Positions 7,687-16,113 of a DNA stretch of 64,000 nt are shown here, piece by piece; within the stretch, counting starts at the first letter, position 1, and each line of letters begins with the position of its first letter. Location: assembly GCF_002019695.1 (NCBI RefSeq), contig NZ_KV917376.1, positions 1 through 64,000 on the forward strand, in the 5' to 3' direction. The translations under genes and the position numbers were made by a program. Under the pieces are notes generated by a model. The model saw only the letters and a list, made by a program, of their open reading frames with translations, did no database searches and was not told where the DNA came from. Source of the stretch: Evansella clarkii. GTDB taxonomy: Bacteria; Bacillota; Bacilli; Bacillales; Salisediminibacteriaceae.

Positions 7687-9231
7687 TTAAGAAAATACTT
7701 TTTCGCTGTATTGCTGCAGACGTTCGAACGACGTTTTATCCACGTCTTTATGAAGGCTGTTGCCGTGGGAATCCATCGTTACAATTGCTCTGAATCCTTC
7801 TACTTTCAGATGCCACATTGCTTCCGGAATACCGAATTCCATAAGATCAACGCCGTCAACTTTTTTAATGCACTCCGCGTAATACTGAGCAGCACCGCCG
7901 ATTGCATTAAGATAAACTCCTCCATGTTCCTTAAGTGCTTTCAACGTTTTTGGACCCATACCGCCTTTACCCATGACAGCACGAATACCGAATTTTTTCA
8001 TAATATCGCCCTGATAAGGCTCTTCCCGAATACTCGTTGTCGGACCGGCAGCTTTCACATGCCATTCCCCTTCTTTGTCCTTAAGCATTACCGGACCGCA
8101 GTGGTAGATAATCTGTCCATTAAGGTCGATTGGTGCGTCATTGTCCATAAGATGGTGATGAATAGCATCTCTTCCAGTATGAAGGTCGCCGTTAATTACT
8201 ACCACATCCCCAACCTTAAGCTCACGAATCTGTTCTTCTGTAACAGGAGCCTGGAGGACAACTTCTCTTACCGGCTCTTCAGATGCGGCTGCTGTTTCTG
8301 TATCTTCTTTAAAACTGATTTTTTCTCCTTCTTTGTAAAGCCAGTTTTGGATTGTACCGGATTCAGCATCCAGTGTCACTCCGAGACGGCGGAATGCCCA
8401 GCAGTTGTATGCAACAGAGACGAAGAAGCTTGCTGGCAGACGGTTAGCTGCGCCGATTTTACAGCCGAGAAGTGTTGCTTCCCCGCCAAAGCCCATCGTG
8501 CCGATTCCTAGCGTGTTACCTTTTTCCATAATATAATTTTCCAGCTCAAAGAGTTTTGGATTGTCGTTTATATCGCTTACATCTCTTAGCAGCTGCTTCT
8601 TTGCAAGCTCATAGCTGGAGATTCGGTCTCCTCCAATTCCAACTCCGATAAAGCCTGCGCTGCATCCCTGGCCCTGAGCCTGGTAGACAGAGTGAAGGAT
8701 ACATTTGCGGATGCCGTCAAGGTCCCTGCCTGCACGGCCAAGGCCTTCGATTTCCATCGGCAGACTGTACTGAATATTTTTGTTTTCACAGCCGCCGCCT
8801 TTAATAATTAGTCTTGCGTCTATGTAATCATTTTCCCACTGTTCAAAATGAATGATCGGTGTCCCGGGACCGATATTATCGCCGCTGTTTTCTCCAGTAA
8901 GTGAATCCACAGAGTTCGGGCGAAGTTTTCCGTCCTTAGTCGCCTGGCGGATCGCCTCATAAATCTCCTTTTTCATCTCAATCTGGTTAGCACCAACCGG
9001 CACCTTGATTTCGAAAGTAAGCATTCCAGTGTCCTGGCAGATCGGCAGTACATTGTCATCTGCCATATCGATATTCTGTGTGATAGTCGCTAGAGAAAGC
9101 GCCGCTCTTGTGCCGGCATTTTCCCGCTCTTTAGCCGCACGGATCGCCCGTCTTACATCGTACGGAAGGTTAGTTGATGTTTCTGTTACGAGTTCATACA
9201 TACTCTGGCGAAAGTTTTCCAAGTGAAACAC
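7687..9231 (-). CDS. fumA: Class I (iron-sulfur) fumarate hydratase
   Basis: 514-residue TCA-cycle enzyme interconverting fumarate and malate, with the alpha and beta parts fused in one chain. The alpha part shows CQDTGM (C65), GGGCENKN, GQGCSAGF (C190) and AYNCWAF (C277). The C65/C190/C277 spacing is close to that of the three 4Fe-4S ligands of the family. The beta part starts near residue 300 and contains GDVVVINGDLHTGRDA and GKGGMG. The start follows an AAGGAGTG-type site. It is transcribed alone with its own terminator. Many Bacilli use the oxygen-stable class II enzyme instead, so an oxygen-sensitive fumarase may fit low-oxygen growth; the pfl genes at 55-58 kb agree. Confidence 0.93.
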   Translation of the reverse strand: MFHLENFRQSMYELVTETSTNLPYDVRRAIRAAKERENAGTRAALSLATITQNIDMADDNVLPICQDTGMLTFEIKVPVGANQIEMKKEIYEAIRQATKDGKLRPNSVDSLTGENSGDNIGPGTPIIHFEQWENDYIDARLIIKGGGCENKNIQYSLPMEIEGLGRAGRDLDGIRKCILHSVYQAQGQGCSAGFIGVGIGGDRISSYELAKKQLLRDVSDINDNPKLFELENYIMEKGNTLGIGTMGFGGEATLLGCKIGAANRLPASFFVSVAYNCWAFRRLGVTLDAESGTIQNWLYKEGEKISFKEDTETAAASEEPVREVVLQAPVTEEQIRELKVGDVVVINGDLHTGRDAIHHHLMDNDAPIDLNGQIIYHCGPVMLKDKEGEWHVKAAGPTTSIREEPYQGDIMKKFGIRAVMGKGGMGPKTLKALKEHGGVYLNAIGGAAQYYAECIKKVDGVDLMEFGIPEAMWHLKVEGFRAIVTMDSHGNSLHKDVDKTSFERLQQYSEKVFS

Positions 9232-9350
9232 TCCTTATATTTCTTCTGTCAACGATTACTATTATACTATGAAACCACTTTCAGTTGGCAGATAATTTCG
9301 AAACAGGAGGAAACATGGCAAAAGCACATTAAATCATTTTGCCGCTATCT

Positions 9351-9989
9351 TCAGTAAAGCACCGTTGAAGTCAGTGACTCTTCTTTTTCCTCGAGGTGCG
9401 CTGTCTTGTTTATATAATGAAATTTTGCCTTTCCTGTATCGTCTATTTCAACTTTAGTAATGCTTGTATTGCCAATGATAAAAGGCCGGTCCATTTTTGG
9501 CCACTCGTCTCCCGCCATTAAAAAGGTAAGAAGAATGCTTATAAAACCACCATGGGAAACGAGGACTGTCGTTTCATTCTGGTGTTTTTCCTTCAGCAGC
9601 CTGATAACTTCCCTGCATCTCTGTGTGATATTTTCTGCAGTTTCTGTGCCCTCCACACCGGAGGTAAGGAGTGACTCATGCTTCAGGTTAGGGTATTTTT
9701 CCAAAATATCGATTCTCGTCCGGCCTTCAAATGGCCCCAGACCAACTTCTCTGATTTCCGGCCAGGTTTTTACCTCGAGGCTCCGCTGATCAGCTATCGC
9801 CTCAGCTGTCTCTTTAGCACGAACAAGGTCTGAACTGTAAATATTGTCTGCTTTCAAAGAAGCTGAATATTCTCCTAAAATAGCTGCCTGCTTTTTCCCA
9901 AGACCGGAAAGAGGATAATCTGCATGCCCTTGAATAATTCCGTGAAGATTTGCTTCCGACTGGCCATGCCTTATAAGATAAAGTTCCAT
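9351..9989 (-). CDS. Histidine phosphatase family protein
   Basis: 212-residue member of the phosphoglycerate mutase-like histidine phosphatase superfamily. The phospho-accepting histidine is in LIRHGQSEAN (residues 5-14), a second catalytic motif is SSDLVRAKETAEAI, and the late histidine is in VLVSHGGFI. It is a cytosolic phosphatase of unknown substrate; the size and the absence of the full dPGM insert argue against glycolytic mutase activity. It stands alone, with a terminator for the upstream small-gene cluster just before it (10066-10100). Confidence 0.85.
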   Translation of the reverse strand: MELYLIRHGQSEANLHGIIQGHADYPLSGLGKKQAAILGEYSASLKADNIYSSDLVRAKETAEAIADQRSLEVKTWPEIREVGLGPFEGRTRIDILEKYPNLKHESLLTSGVEGTETAENITQRCREVIRLLKEKHQNETTVLVSHGGFISILLTFLMAGDEWPKMDRPFIIGNTSITKVEIDDTGKAKFHYINKTAHLEEKEESLTSTVLY

Positions 9990-10065
9990 TTCGCCACCCT
10001 CTTCTATTTATTCAAGAATAATTGATTTTTTGAGGCTCTGTCAGCAACATAGCTAATAGACCCCT

Positions 10066-10100
10066 TATGAAAAAAGGACCACCTCTACCGGAGCCCTTTT
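10066..10100 (-). terminator. Terminator downstream of the small-protein cluster
   Basis: AAAAGG (10072-10077) pairs with CCTTTT (10095-10100), with an inner CTC/GAG stem. On the minus strand it runs into TTTTTT. It would end transcripts from 10940-10258. Confidence 0.45.
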
Positions 10101-10257
10101 GCTGGATATATAACTATTTTAACAGCTTACTTCCCATTGATGAAGCAGGGTTTAAGTGGGGGGGATGTTTATTACCAGGGTGGGTAAAAACTGAAAACAG
10201 ATACAGCTGATTTTGGAGAGCGAATCCAAGCTGGAAAAAAAGGATGAAAACAAAAAT

Positions 10258-10437
10258 TTACAGCAATGCGAAGATAATAACCCGTAAATCGATCTCCCCT
10301 TTTAATTTAAGATTATCAAGCTTCTCCTCTAACTCTCTCACTCTTTTTTCAAGCTTTGAAGATCTCGTTTCTGCAAATTATGCTGTTGTTAAGGCACCTG
10401 CTGCAACACAGAAAGCAAACAATCCCACTGGACCCAC
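10258..10437 (-). pseudogene. Small membrane/coiled-coil gene with in-frame stop
   Basis: Read on the minus strand from GTG 10437, the frame gives a hydrophobic segment GPVGLFAFCVAAGALTTA and then TAA at 10378-10380. It continues in the same frame for 39 codons as a strongly charged helix (SSKLEKRVRELEEKLDNLK) to a second stop at 10258. One membrane segment followed by a coiled coil is a coherent design, so the internal stop looks like a nonsense mutation, probably of a Tyr codon, or a sequencing error. It starts 11 bp after the gene at 10449-10712, as expected for the third gene of the cluster. No function is recognised. Confidence 0.55.
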
Positions 10438-10448
10438 CTCATTTACCT

Positions 10449-10712
10449 TCAGAGTACGAAAAATTTCAATGCAGCGACATAAAGACTTACCATTACTGTT
10501 ACAAGGCTGATTAAAAATATAAAGACAATTTTCCCTTGCCCTCTGTTCAGACTGCACAGATTAATTGCCTGGAGACCCATAATCCCTCCACCAACTATCC
10601 CTATAATCCCTAAATACGGGTTGACTGCAGACAAGGCAATCCCGCTTATAAACATCAGAAGGCCAAACCAAAAAAATACGTCAAGGCTGGCCACAGCTTC
10701 TTTCAGAACCAT
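10449..10712 (-). CDS. Small integral membrane protein
   Basis: 87 residues with three hydrophobic segments (about 12-30, 32-50 and 65-84). There is no recognised family. The start is ATG 10712, behind GAGGTGA at good spacing. The second segment is glycine- and isoleucine-rich (YLGIIGIVGGGIMG). It lies between two other very small membrane-protein genes on the same strand with gaps of 21 and 11 bp, so all three are probably one operon. Function unknown. Confidence 0.6.
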   Translation of the reverse strand: MVLKEAVASLDVFFWFGLLMFISGIALSAVNPYLGIIGIVGGGIMGLQAINLCSLNRGQGKIVFIFLISLVTVMVSLYVAALKFFVL

Positions 10713-10733
10713 TTCTCTTGTTCACCTCGTTCC

Positions 10734-10940
10734 CTATCCATAAAAACCAAGACTGCTGAATAAAAACACACCAGCAAGCACAACGGCCGCCCCTGCTAAA
10801 AACACATACATTACTGTTTTCAGGTCTCTCTCCTCAATCCATACAAACACTATCACTATTAAAACAATAATTAACCCGAGAACTATTGCAGCATATGGAT
10901 TCGACGGTGAAATCCAGTCATACCAGTTTACAGCATCCAC
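10734..10940 (-). CDS. Small integral membrane protein
   Basis: 68 residues with two hydrophobic segments (about 17-35 and 44-64) separated by a short charged loop EERDLK. It starts at GTG 10940, eight bases after AGGAGG. It is the first gene of a three-gene micro-operon (10940-10258) of small membrane proteins. I recognise no family. Confidence 0.6.
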   Translation of the reverse strand: MDAVNWYDWISPSNPYAAIVLGLIIVLIVIVFVWIEERDLKTVMYVFLAGAAVVLAGVFLFSSLGFYG

Positions 10941-11252
10941 TTTTCTGTCCTCCTGCAGTAAAGATTTGTGTTACAGCTTTTGTGTTATCTTCATCTTGTT
11001 AATAATCTGCTGGCTACCACATAAAGCCTATTCGCTCTTTTCATAATCATAACTTTATTATAAATTAAACGGTTCTGTACTGACTGAATCTTTATAATTA
11101 GTTAATAACTTTGGAAGCTGGATTCGGTAACCTGCTTAAATAGGGGGGTTTTAGTGAAATAACGTATTGAGGTCCTCTTTGACGGGAGGAACGGTTCCTC
11201 ATTCCGTTATATTGCATATAAACACATCAGCTAAGAAGAAAGACAAGACAAT
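10941..11252. other. Intergenic region with a palindrome
   Basis: About 310 bp without a gene, expected to hold the promoter of the small membrane-protein operon. The only clear motif is the 15-bp palindrome GAGGAAC-G-GTTCCTC at 11186-11200, a possible operator. Confidence 0.4.
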
Positions 11253-11292
11253 AAACAAACAGAACGCCTGGATAATCCATTCCTGGCGTTCT
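11253..11292 (-). terminator. Terminator after the SE1561-like gene
   Basis: AGAACGCC (11261-11268) pairs with GGCGTTCT (11285-11292). On the minus strand a T-rich tract follows. Confidence 0.7.
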
Positions 11293-11334
11293 TGTTTATA
11301 TTAACTGTGTTTATTTCGATTGTTAATCAATCGT

Positions 11335-11523
11335 TTACTCATATTCCCGGCGATACTGCCTGCATTTTTCCTCAAGTTCATCAAGCATTGATATAATACG
11401 ATCAATCTCTTCTACACCAGTTTTTTCCGGGTCGAGGGAATCAAGTGTAGAAACCAGATGGTCAATCCTCTCATTCAGGAGCGCCATTTTATCTTCTTTC
11501 CCTGCATGTCCTGCTTCTCTCAT
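11335..11523 (-). CDS. SE1561-family small protein
   Basis: 62-residue acidic helical protein. The core NERIDHLVSTLDSLDPEKTG followed by EEIDRIISMLDELEEKCRQY resembles the uncharacterised SE1561 family of Bacillales; I recall this family by pattern only. It is predicted cytosolic and two-helical. A terminator follows it. Function unknown. Confidence 0.5.
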   Translation of the reverse strand: MREAGHAGKEDKMALLNERIDHLVSTLDSLDPEKTGVEEIDRIISMLDELEEKCRQYRREYE

Positions 11524-11731
11524 TGCCTTCCCCTTTCAAATATCCAATGAAATTTTCCATTATTTACGGTTTTTAATGCTATCCCATTTTAACAAATCTC
11601 TTCTCTGTGTCAAATAAAGGCAAACAGAGCCTGCTTTTCCGAACACAAGCCCTGCTCACAGCTTTTAGCTGTTTTCAAACCACTGAGAAGATTTTGTTCG
11701 TGGTACCTCTAAAATACCATACTGTGCGGGT

Positions 11732-12535
11732 TCATTCATTTGCAGTATTAAACTTCAGGTTTATATGATCCTGCAGTGGTATCCATGCTCCGATTCCCTG
11801 CTGTGTTACATTTTTTACTTCAAGCCATTTTTCTCCGCCTTTAACGCGAAGGTAAACTTCACCGTATGTTACTTTCCCTTTTTCATTAACAGCTGGCGCA
11901 TATGCCGATAAGTACCCTACAGAGCCGGGAGCTACATTATAAACACGGTCTGTCTTTGTTCCATAACCAATGACAGTAGAAAAACTCAGCGGCATATTCA
12001 GCTTTTCCCTTGCCTTAATCATCATCATTTTCTGAACCATATCTCCGCTTTGCACTTCCGCTGTCAGGCCGCCTTTAATTCTCTTCTGCTGCTCCTGGTT
12101 GTAGTTAATCCGCTTCGCTTCCTGTCCGCCCCGGTTATCCACTCTATTCGTGTTTACCTTTTCAAAATCCCAGTTAATTTTTGTTTCGTCTGACTCGTAT
12201 GCCAGAGGCCACTGTCCCAGATAGATGGATACATTCATGCCTATGGCCATTTTGGAGCTCCGGATGTCTGATTCATTAAACATTTTAATCAGCTCCGGAT
12301 TCTCAATTTTAATCTCTGTGGACTCGAGCAGTTCACTCGCTAATTCACCAGGATGTAACTTAGGAAGGTCCTGGGCAGGGTTTGGATAGGTGTTATCTTT
12401 AGAAATATCCATGGCAGAGTCAGGGACAGAATTCTCCTCAGTCTGCTTTCCATCTTCAGCTGCTTCCACGCTGTACGAAACCAGTCCGCAAAAAAACAAT
12501 AATGGAAGAAGAAGATATACAAGGGCCTTTTTCAT
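11732..12535 (-). CDS. yfkD: YfkD-family secreted protein
   Basis: 267-residue exported protein. A signal peptide covers about residues 1-25 (KKALVYLLLPLLF core, cleavage near VEA-AED). The body matches the YfkD family: SKDNTYPNPAQDLPKL, IENPELIKMFNES, YLGQWPLAYES, VNTNRVDNRGG, YAPAVNEKGKVTYGEVYL and NVTQQGIGAWIPLQDH. The start is ATG 12535, behind GGAGG; the frame is open 25 codons upstream without support. The family has no assigned activity. Its position after pdaA agrees with the B. subtilis yfj-yfk region. Confidence 0.85.
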   Translation of the reverse strand: MKKALVYLLLPLLFFCGLVSYSVEAAEDGKQTEENSVPDSAMDISKDNTYPNPAQDLPKLHPGELASELLESTEIKIENPELIKMFNESDIRSSKMAIGMNVSIYLGQWPLAYESDETKINWDFEKVNTNRVDNRGGQEAKRINYNQEQQKRIKGGLTAEVQSGDMVQKMMMIKAREKLNMPLSFSTVIGYGTKTDRVYNVAPGSVGYLSAYAPAVNEKGKVTYGEVYLRVKGGEKWLEVKNVTQQGIGAWIPLQDHINLKFNTANE

Positions 12536-12976
12536 TTTATCACAGCCTCCTAAATGCGCTATTTGAGTGTTAAGTTTCGCTTTTAATTGTAGTTTTACTT
12601 GAAAAACCAAAAATTATCCTGTGGAGAGGAAAAATTACCTTTGGAAGCTTCTCATTCAAATTTTGCTGGTCACAAATATTATTTTTGAATTAGACAAGCC
12701 CCCTCTGCAACGCTATAACAAGTGTTCGTTCAAAGAAAGGAATACTTATTTTGTCTCGTATTCTGTTCCCTTTAAATACATAACACACTTCTTTCTTAAT
12801 ATTTTTCTTCATTATTAATAGGCCGCCCATCCTGAAGCAGACAGACTGAACCATCTCCACAACACTGATCCCCCGTATAATAAACTATACTTTCTATACA
12901 AAAATGTATAATATCTTCAATTATATATTTTTTAGTAAATTCAGAAAAATTACTTTTTAAGTCTATTATCTTTTGA
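12536..12976. other. Divergent intergenic region
   Basis: About 440 bp of AT-rich DNA between yfkD and the TRAP operon. Two open frames of 65-66 codons exist here, but their composition is not protein-like and they lack ribosome sites. Promoter elements for the TRAP operon are at its right end. Confidence 0.5.
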
Positions 12977-13010
12977 TATAATGAACTCGTTAACACGTTT
13001 TTGAAACGTG
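12977..13010 (+). promoter_or_regulatory. TRAP operon promoter with 17-bp operator palindrome
   Basis: A consensus -10 box TATAAT lies at 12977-12982; the -35 region is poor. Starting about 5 bp after the predicted start site is the perfect palindrome CACGTTT-TTG-AAACGTG (12994-13010). An operator here would block initiation or early elongation. The binding protein is unknown and no regulator gene is adjacent. Confidence 0.5.
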
Positions 13011-13046
13011 AACATAAATTCGCATCATATAAAAGGGGGATTTTGG

Positions 13047-14210
13047 ATGTTCTGGAGAATGATTGGAAGTAAGAAGTTTATGTTAGCAGCATTTGTAAGC
13101 GCATTCTTCATTATGCTGGCTGCATGTGCAGAGGATACTGGCGGAAATGAAAATGGCGCTGAGGCATCGGAAAATAACAACACGGCAGAAGAAGCTGGCA
13201 ATGACAACGATAATAACAATGAGGCAGCTGCTAATAACAATGATGGTGTTGTTACCTCTGATGATGGAGGCGATCACAACCTGACTGTTTCACACTTCCT
13301 GCCGGCTAATCACCCGATTCATCAGAATGTACTTACAACACTTGCAGAGGATATGGAAGAGCGGACAAATGGAAGGATTACTTCAGACATATATGACAAT
13401 AACCAGTTAGGTGCACCTGGTGCCCATTACGATATGGCTGTTACTGGGGAAGCAGACCTTAGTTTAAGTGTTCATGCTTATTCTTCCGGAAGATTCCCTA
13501 TCGCTACGGTAATTGATCTTCCGTTCCTTGTAGAATCAGCAGAAAAAGGCGGCGAGATCTTCTGGACACTTTATGAAGAGTTTGAAGAACTGCAGGAGGA
13601 ACATAATGATACAACTCCTCTCTTCTTATTCTCTGCAGAACCTGCCCAAATTTTAAGCCCGGACAAGAAAATCGAATCTCCTGAAGACTTACAGGGACTC
13701 CGGGTGAGAACACCATCACCTGCAGGAGCAGAAATGCTTGAAGCACTTGGAGCAACTCCGGTAACAATGCCAATGGGAGAAGTTTATGAAGCGCTGGAAA
13801 GAGGAGCTATCGACGCTGCTATGGCACCGTTTTCCACTCTCGCTGACTATAGTTTCTATGAAGTAGTGGATTATGTAACTGTAGGCAACTTCTCTGCTAC
13901 CCCATTCTTTGGTGTCATGAACACTGATGTATATAACAGTCTGTCCGATTCTGACAAAGCAGTGCTTGATGACCTCACTCAGTTAGATATGTCCATGCAT
14001 GCAGGAGCGGTATTCGATCAGGCGGGAGAGAATGGTTATAACGCCGGAGCAGAAAACGGTGTGGAATTTATCGAGCTTTCCGGCGATAACCTCGCAGCAT
14101 GGGAAGAAGCGTTCCAGCCAATTGTTGATAAATGGATTGAAGATATGGCTGCCCAGGGAGTGCCTGCGCAGGAAATGTATGACAGAGCTGTAGAAATCAG
14201 AAACAACTAA
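13047..14210 (+). CDS. dctP: TRAP transporter substrate-binding lipoprotein (DctP family)
   Basis: 387-residue extracytoplasmic solute receptor of a tripartite ATP-independent transporter. The lipoprotein signal ends at the lipobox MLAAC (Cys about residue 26). A linker of about 50 residues very rich in Asn, Glu and Asp follows, before the binding domain starts at LTVSHFLPANHPIH. The conserved ligand region is DLQGLRVRTPSPAGAEML, with the binding Arg, and then GEVYEALERGAIDAA. The start is ATG 13047, behind AAGGGGG; the frame is open 13 codons upstream inside the operator. The substrate is probably an organic acid but cannot be assigned. First gene of dctP-dctQ-dctM. Confidence 0.92.
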   Translation: MFWRMIGSKKFMLAAFVSAFFIMLAACAEDTGGNENGAEASENNNTAEEAGNDNDNNNEAAANNNDGVVTSDDGGDHNLTVSHFLPANHPIHQNVLTTLAEDMEERTNGRITSDIYDNNQLGAPGAHYDMAVTGEADLSLSVHAYSSGRFPIATVIDLPFLVESAEKGGEIFWTLYEEFEELQEEHNDTTPLFLFSAEPAQILSPDKKIESPEDLQGLRVRTPSPAGAEMLEALGATPVTMPMGEVYEALERGAIDAAMAPFSTLADYSFYEVVDYVTVGNFSATPFFGVMNTDVYNSLSDSDKAVLDDLTQLDMSMHAGAVFDQAGENGYNAGAENGVEFIELSGDNLAAWEEAFQPIVDKWIEDMAAQGVPAQEMYDRAVEIRNN

Positions 14211-14232
14211 ACTGATAAAAGAAGTGATAAGT

Positions 14233-14721
14233 ATGAAGAAACTAGTTCATATTTTAAGCAGCGGGCTACATTTAGTAGCCCAGCTTATTTTAATAGCCAT
14301 GATGCTGATGATCACCTTTGATGTAGTAGGGCGCTGGCTGTTTAACATCCCGGTGACAGGGACTTATGACTTTACTCAGTCAGGACTTTCAATGGTTATA
14401 TTTCTCGGCCTTGCATACACACACCAGGTAAAGGAGCATATAACAATTGATTTCCTCGTGGAGAAGTTTTCTGACAAAACGCAAACTATTTTTAACAGTG
14501 CTGTTAATTTCTTCATTGCTGGTTTAATGCTGCTGTTAACCTGGCAGCTATGGCAAAACGCCCTGCGTCTTTACCAGTCCAATACTGTGACAGGCGATCT
14601 TAATCTGCCAATATTTTTGTTTGCAATCCTGGCAGCTGTGGGAACTTTTGTTTTCTCCCTAACCGCAGTAATGAACGGAATTATAGACGCACAAAAGGTG
14701 GGTAAGAACAATGAGTCCTGA
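14233..14721 (+). CDS. dctQ: TRAP transporter small permease (DctQ family)
   Basis: 162-residue membrane protein with four predicted helices (about 10-32, 45-65, 85-105 and 125-150). The family signature appears as TFDVVGRWLFNIPVTGTYD near the end of the first helix, then VKEHITIDF. It pairs with the large DctM subunit. ATG 14233 is preferred; GTG 14224 is in frame. It begins 22 bp after dctP and overlaps dctM by 11 bp, indicating translational coupling. Confidence 0.9.
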   Translation: MKKLVHILSSGLHLVAQLILIAMMLMITFDVVGRWLFNIPVTGTYDFTQSGLSMVIFLGLAYTHQVKEHITIDFLVEKFSDKTQTIFNSAVNFFIAGLMLLLTWQLWQNALRLYQSNTVTGDLNLPIFLFAILAAVGTFVFSLTAVMNGIIDAQKVGKNNES

Positions 14722-16018
14722 ATTAATCGGAGTCCTGGGCCTGATCCTTTTGCTCATTTTATTTCTGCTGAAAATCCCTGTTGGCATCGCTCTGCTTCTC
14801 GTCGGTTTAGTCGGGACAGGGTTAATAAGAGGCTGGGATATCGCCCTTTTGCAGCTTGGGAGAACACCCTTTGATACAGCGTTCTCTTATTCTTTGAGTG
14901 TTATTCCATTATTTATTTTAATGGGTATGGTTCTGTCATATTGCGGACTTGGCAGAGACCTGTACAAGGCGGTGGATAACTGGATTGGCCATGTCCGCGG
15001 CGGCCTTGCTATGGCCACTATTGGTACAGCCGCTATTTTTTCAGCGATTTCCGGTTCCGTTAACGCCACAACTGCGACAGTTGCGAAAATAACATTGCCG
15101 GAAATGGAGAAATTCAATTACAAGCCTACCTTATCCACAGCTTGTGTGGCGGCAGGCGGTACATTGGGAATCCTGATCCCCCCAAGTGTAATTTTAATAC
15201 TTTACGGAATTTTAACAGGTGAGAATATCGGTGCCCTGCTCATCGCAGGGATAATTCCTGGTATTCTGCAGATTATTTTATTCGTTATTACTATCGCTAT
15301 TCTTATCCGCCGAAATCCGGACTTAGCTCCTGCACGGGCTGAAAAAGCGACAATGTCTAAAAGGTTTACAAGCTTAAAGCCTGTCTGGCCGATTCTGGCT
15401 TTGTTTATTATCAGTGTTGGCGGAATTTACGCTGGTATCTTTACTCCTACCGAGGCGGCCGGTGTAGGCGCATTCGGTGCCTTTCTTTTCGCTTTCGTCA
15501 CAAGGCGGCTTACGTTTAAAAATCTGAGGGACTCTCTCGACGATACTGTCCGCCTGACAGCAATGATCTTTCTCATTTTAATTGGCGCTAACCTTTTCAG
15601 CCAGTTTCTGACAATCAGCCGAATCCCTGTAGAAGTTACAAATTATGTGAGCGGCCTGGATGTCAGCCCTTATATCATTTTGTTTCTGATTCTTGTTGTC
15701 CTGTTTATTTTAGGGCTCTTTATCGAGGGTCTGTCCATATTTGTTTTAACTTTATCCATCCTCCATCCTATCGTTACATCTCTGGGGTTTGATGGGGTGT
15801 GGTTCGGTGTTATCATGGTTATGGTAGTGAACATCGGCTTGTTAACGCCTCCACTTGGTGTCAGTATCTTTGTTATTAAAGGGGTGGCGAAGGACGTACC
15901 AATACAGACGATATTCAGAGGCGTAACCCCAATGGTTATCGCGATGATTGTCTGTACTGCAATCTTGATAGCGTTCCCTCAGATTGTCACATTCCTTCCT
16001 GAGCTTATGCGGAATTAG
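14711..16018 (+). CDS. dctM: TRAP transporter large permease (DctM family)
   Basis: 435-residue membrane subunit forming the sodium-driven transport path, with about 12 hydrophobic segments. Family motifs include IPLFILMG, SAISGSVNATTATVAKITLPEM, AAGGTLGILIPPSV, YAGIFTPTEAAGVGAF and MVVNIGLLTPPLG. Its ATG lies inside the end of dctQ, and a strong terminator follows within 30 bp, closing the three-gene operon. Confidence 0.93.
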   Translation: MSPELIGVLGLILLLILFLLKIPVGIALLLVGLVGTGLIRGWDIALLQLGRTPFDTAFSYSLSVIPLFILMGMVLSYCGLGRDLYKAVDNWIGHVRGGLAMATIGTAAIFSAISGSVNATTATVAKITLPEMEKFNYKPTLSTACVAAGGTLGILIPPSVILILYGILTGENIGALLIAGIIPGILQIILFVITIAILIRRNPDLAPARAEKATMSKRFTSLKPVWPILALFIISVGGIYAGIFTPTEAAGVGAFGAFLFAFVTRRLTFKNLRDSLDDTVRLTAMIFLILIGANLFSQFLTISRIPVEVTNYVSGLDVSPYIILFLILVVLFILGLFIEGLSIFVLTLSILHPIVTSLGFDGVWFGVIMVMVVNIGLLTPPLGVSIFVIKGVAKDVPIQTIFRGVTPMVIAMIVCTAILIAFPQIVTFLPELMRN

Positions 16019-16045
16019 GTGTGTGAGGAGTCTGAAGTTGGGATT

Positions 16046-16086
16046 AAAAAAGTGTCCCGGGTATCTTACACCTGGGACACTTTTTT
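16046..16086 (+). terminator. Terminator of the TRAP operon
   Basis: AAAAAGTGTCCC pairs with GGGACACTTTTT across 16046-16086, with an inner GG/CC extension and a T run. Strong. Confidence 0.9.
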
Positions 16087-16113
16087 ATTTTATTTATTTA
16101 ATTTGGGGGAATG

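Noticed and set aside
9315-9332. Five-codon peptide after GGAGG upstream of fumA on the plus strand
   Set aside because: It points away from fumA, is followed by no gene on its strand and is too short to judge.
10244-10510. 88-codon plus-strand open frame
   Set aside because: It is antisense to the broken coiled-coil gene and to the end of the 10449-10712 gene, whose minus-strand reading is coherent.
12621-12996. Two 65-66 codon open frames upstream of the TRAP operon
   Set aside because: They lie on opposite strands in AT-rich DNA, without ribosome sites and with non-protein-like composition.
12994-13010. Catabolite-repression (cre) site at the TRAP promoter
   Set aside because: The palindrome resembles cre, but the spacing of the half-sites does not fit the 14-bp cre consensus.
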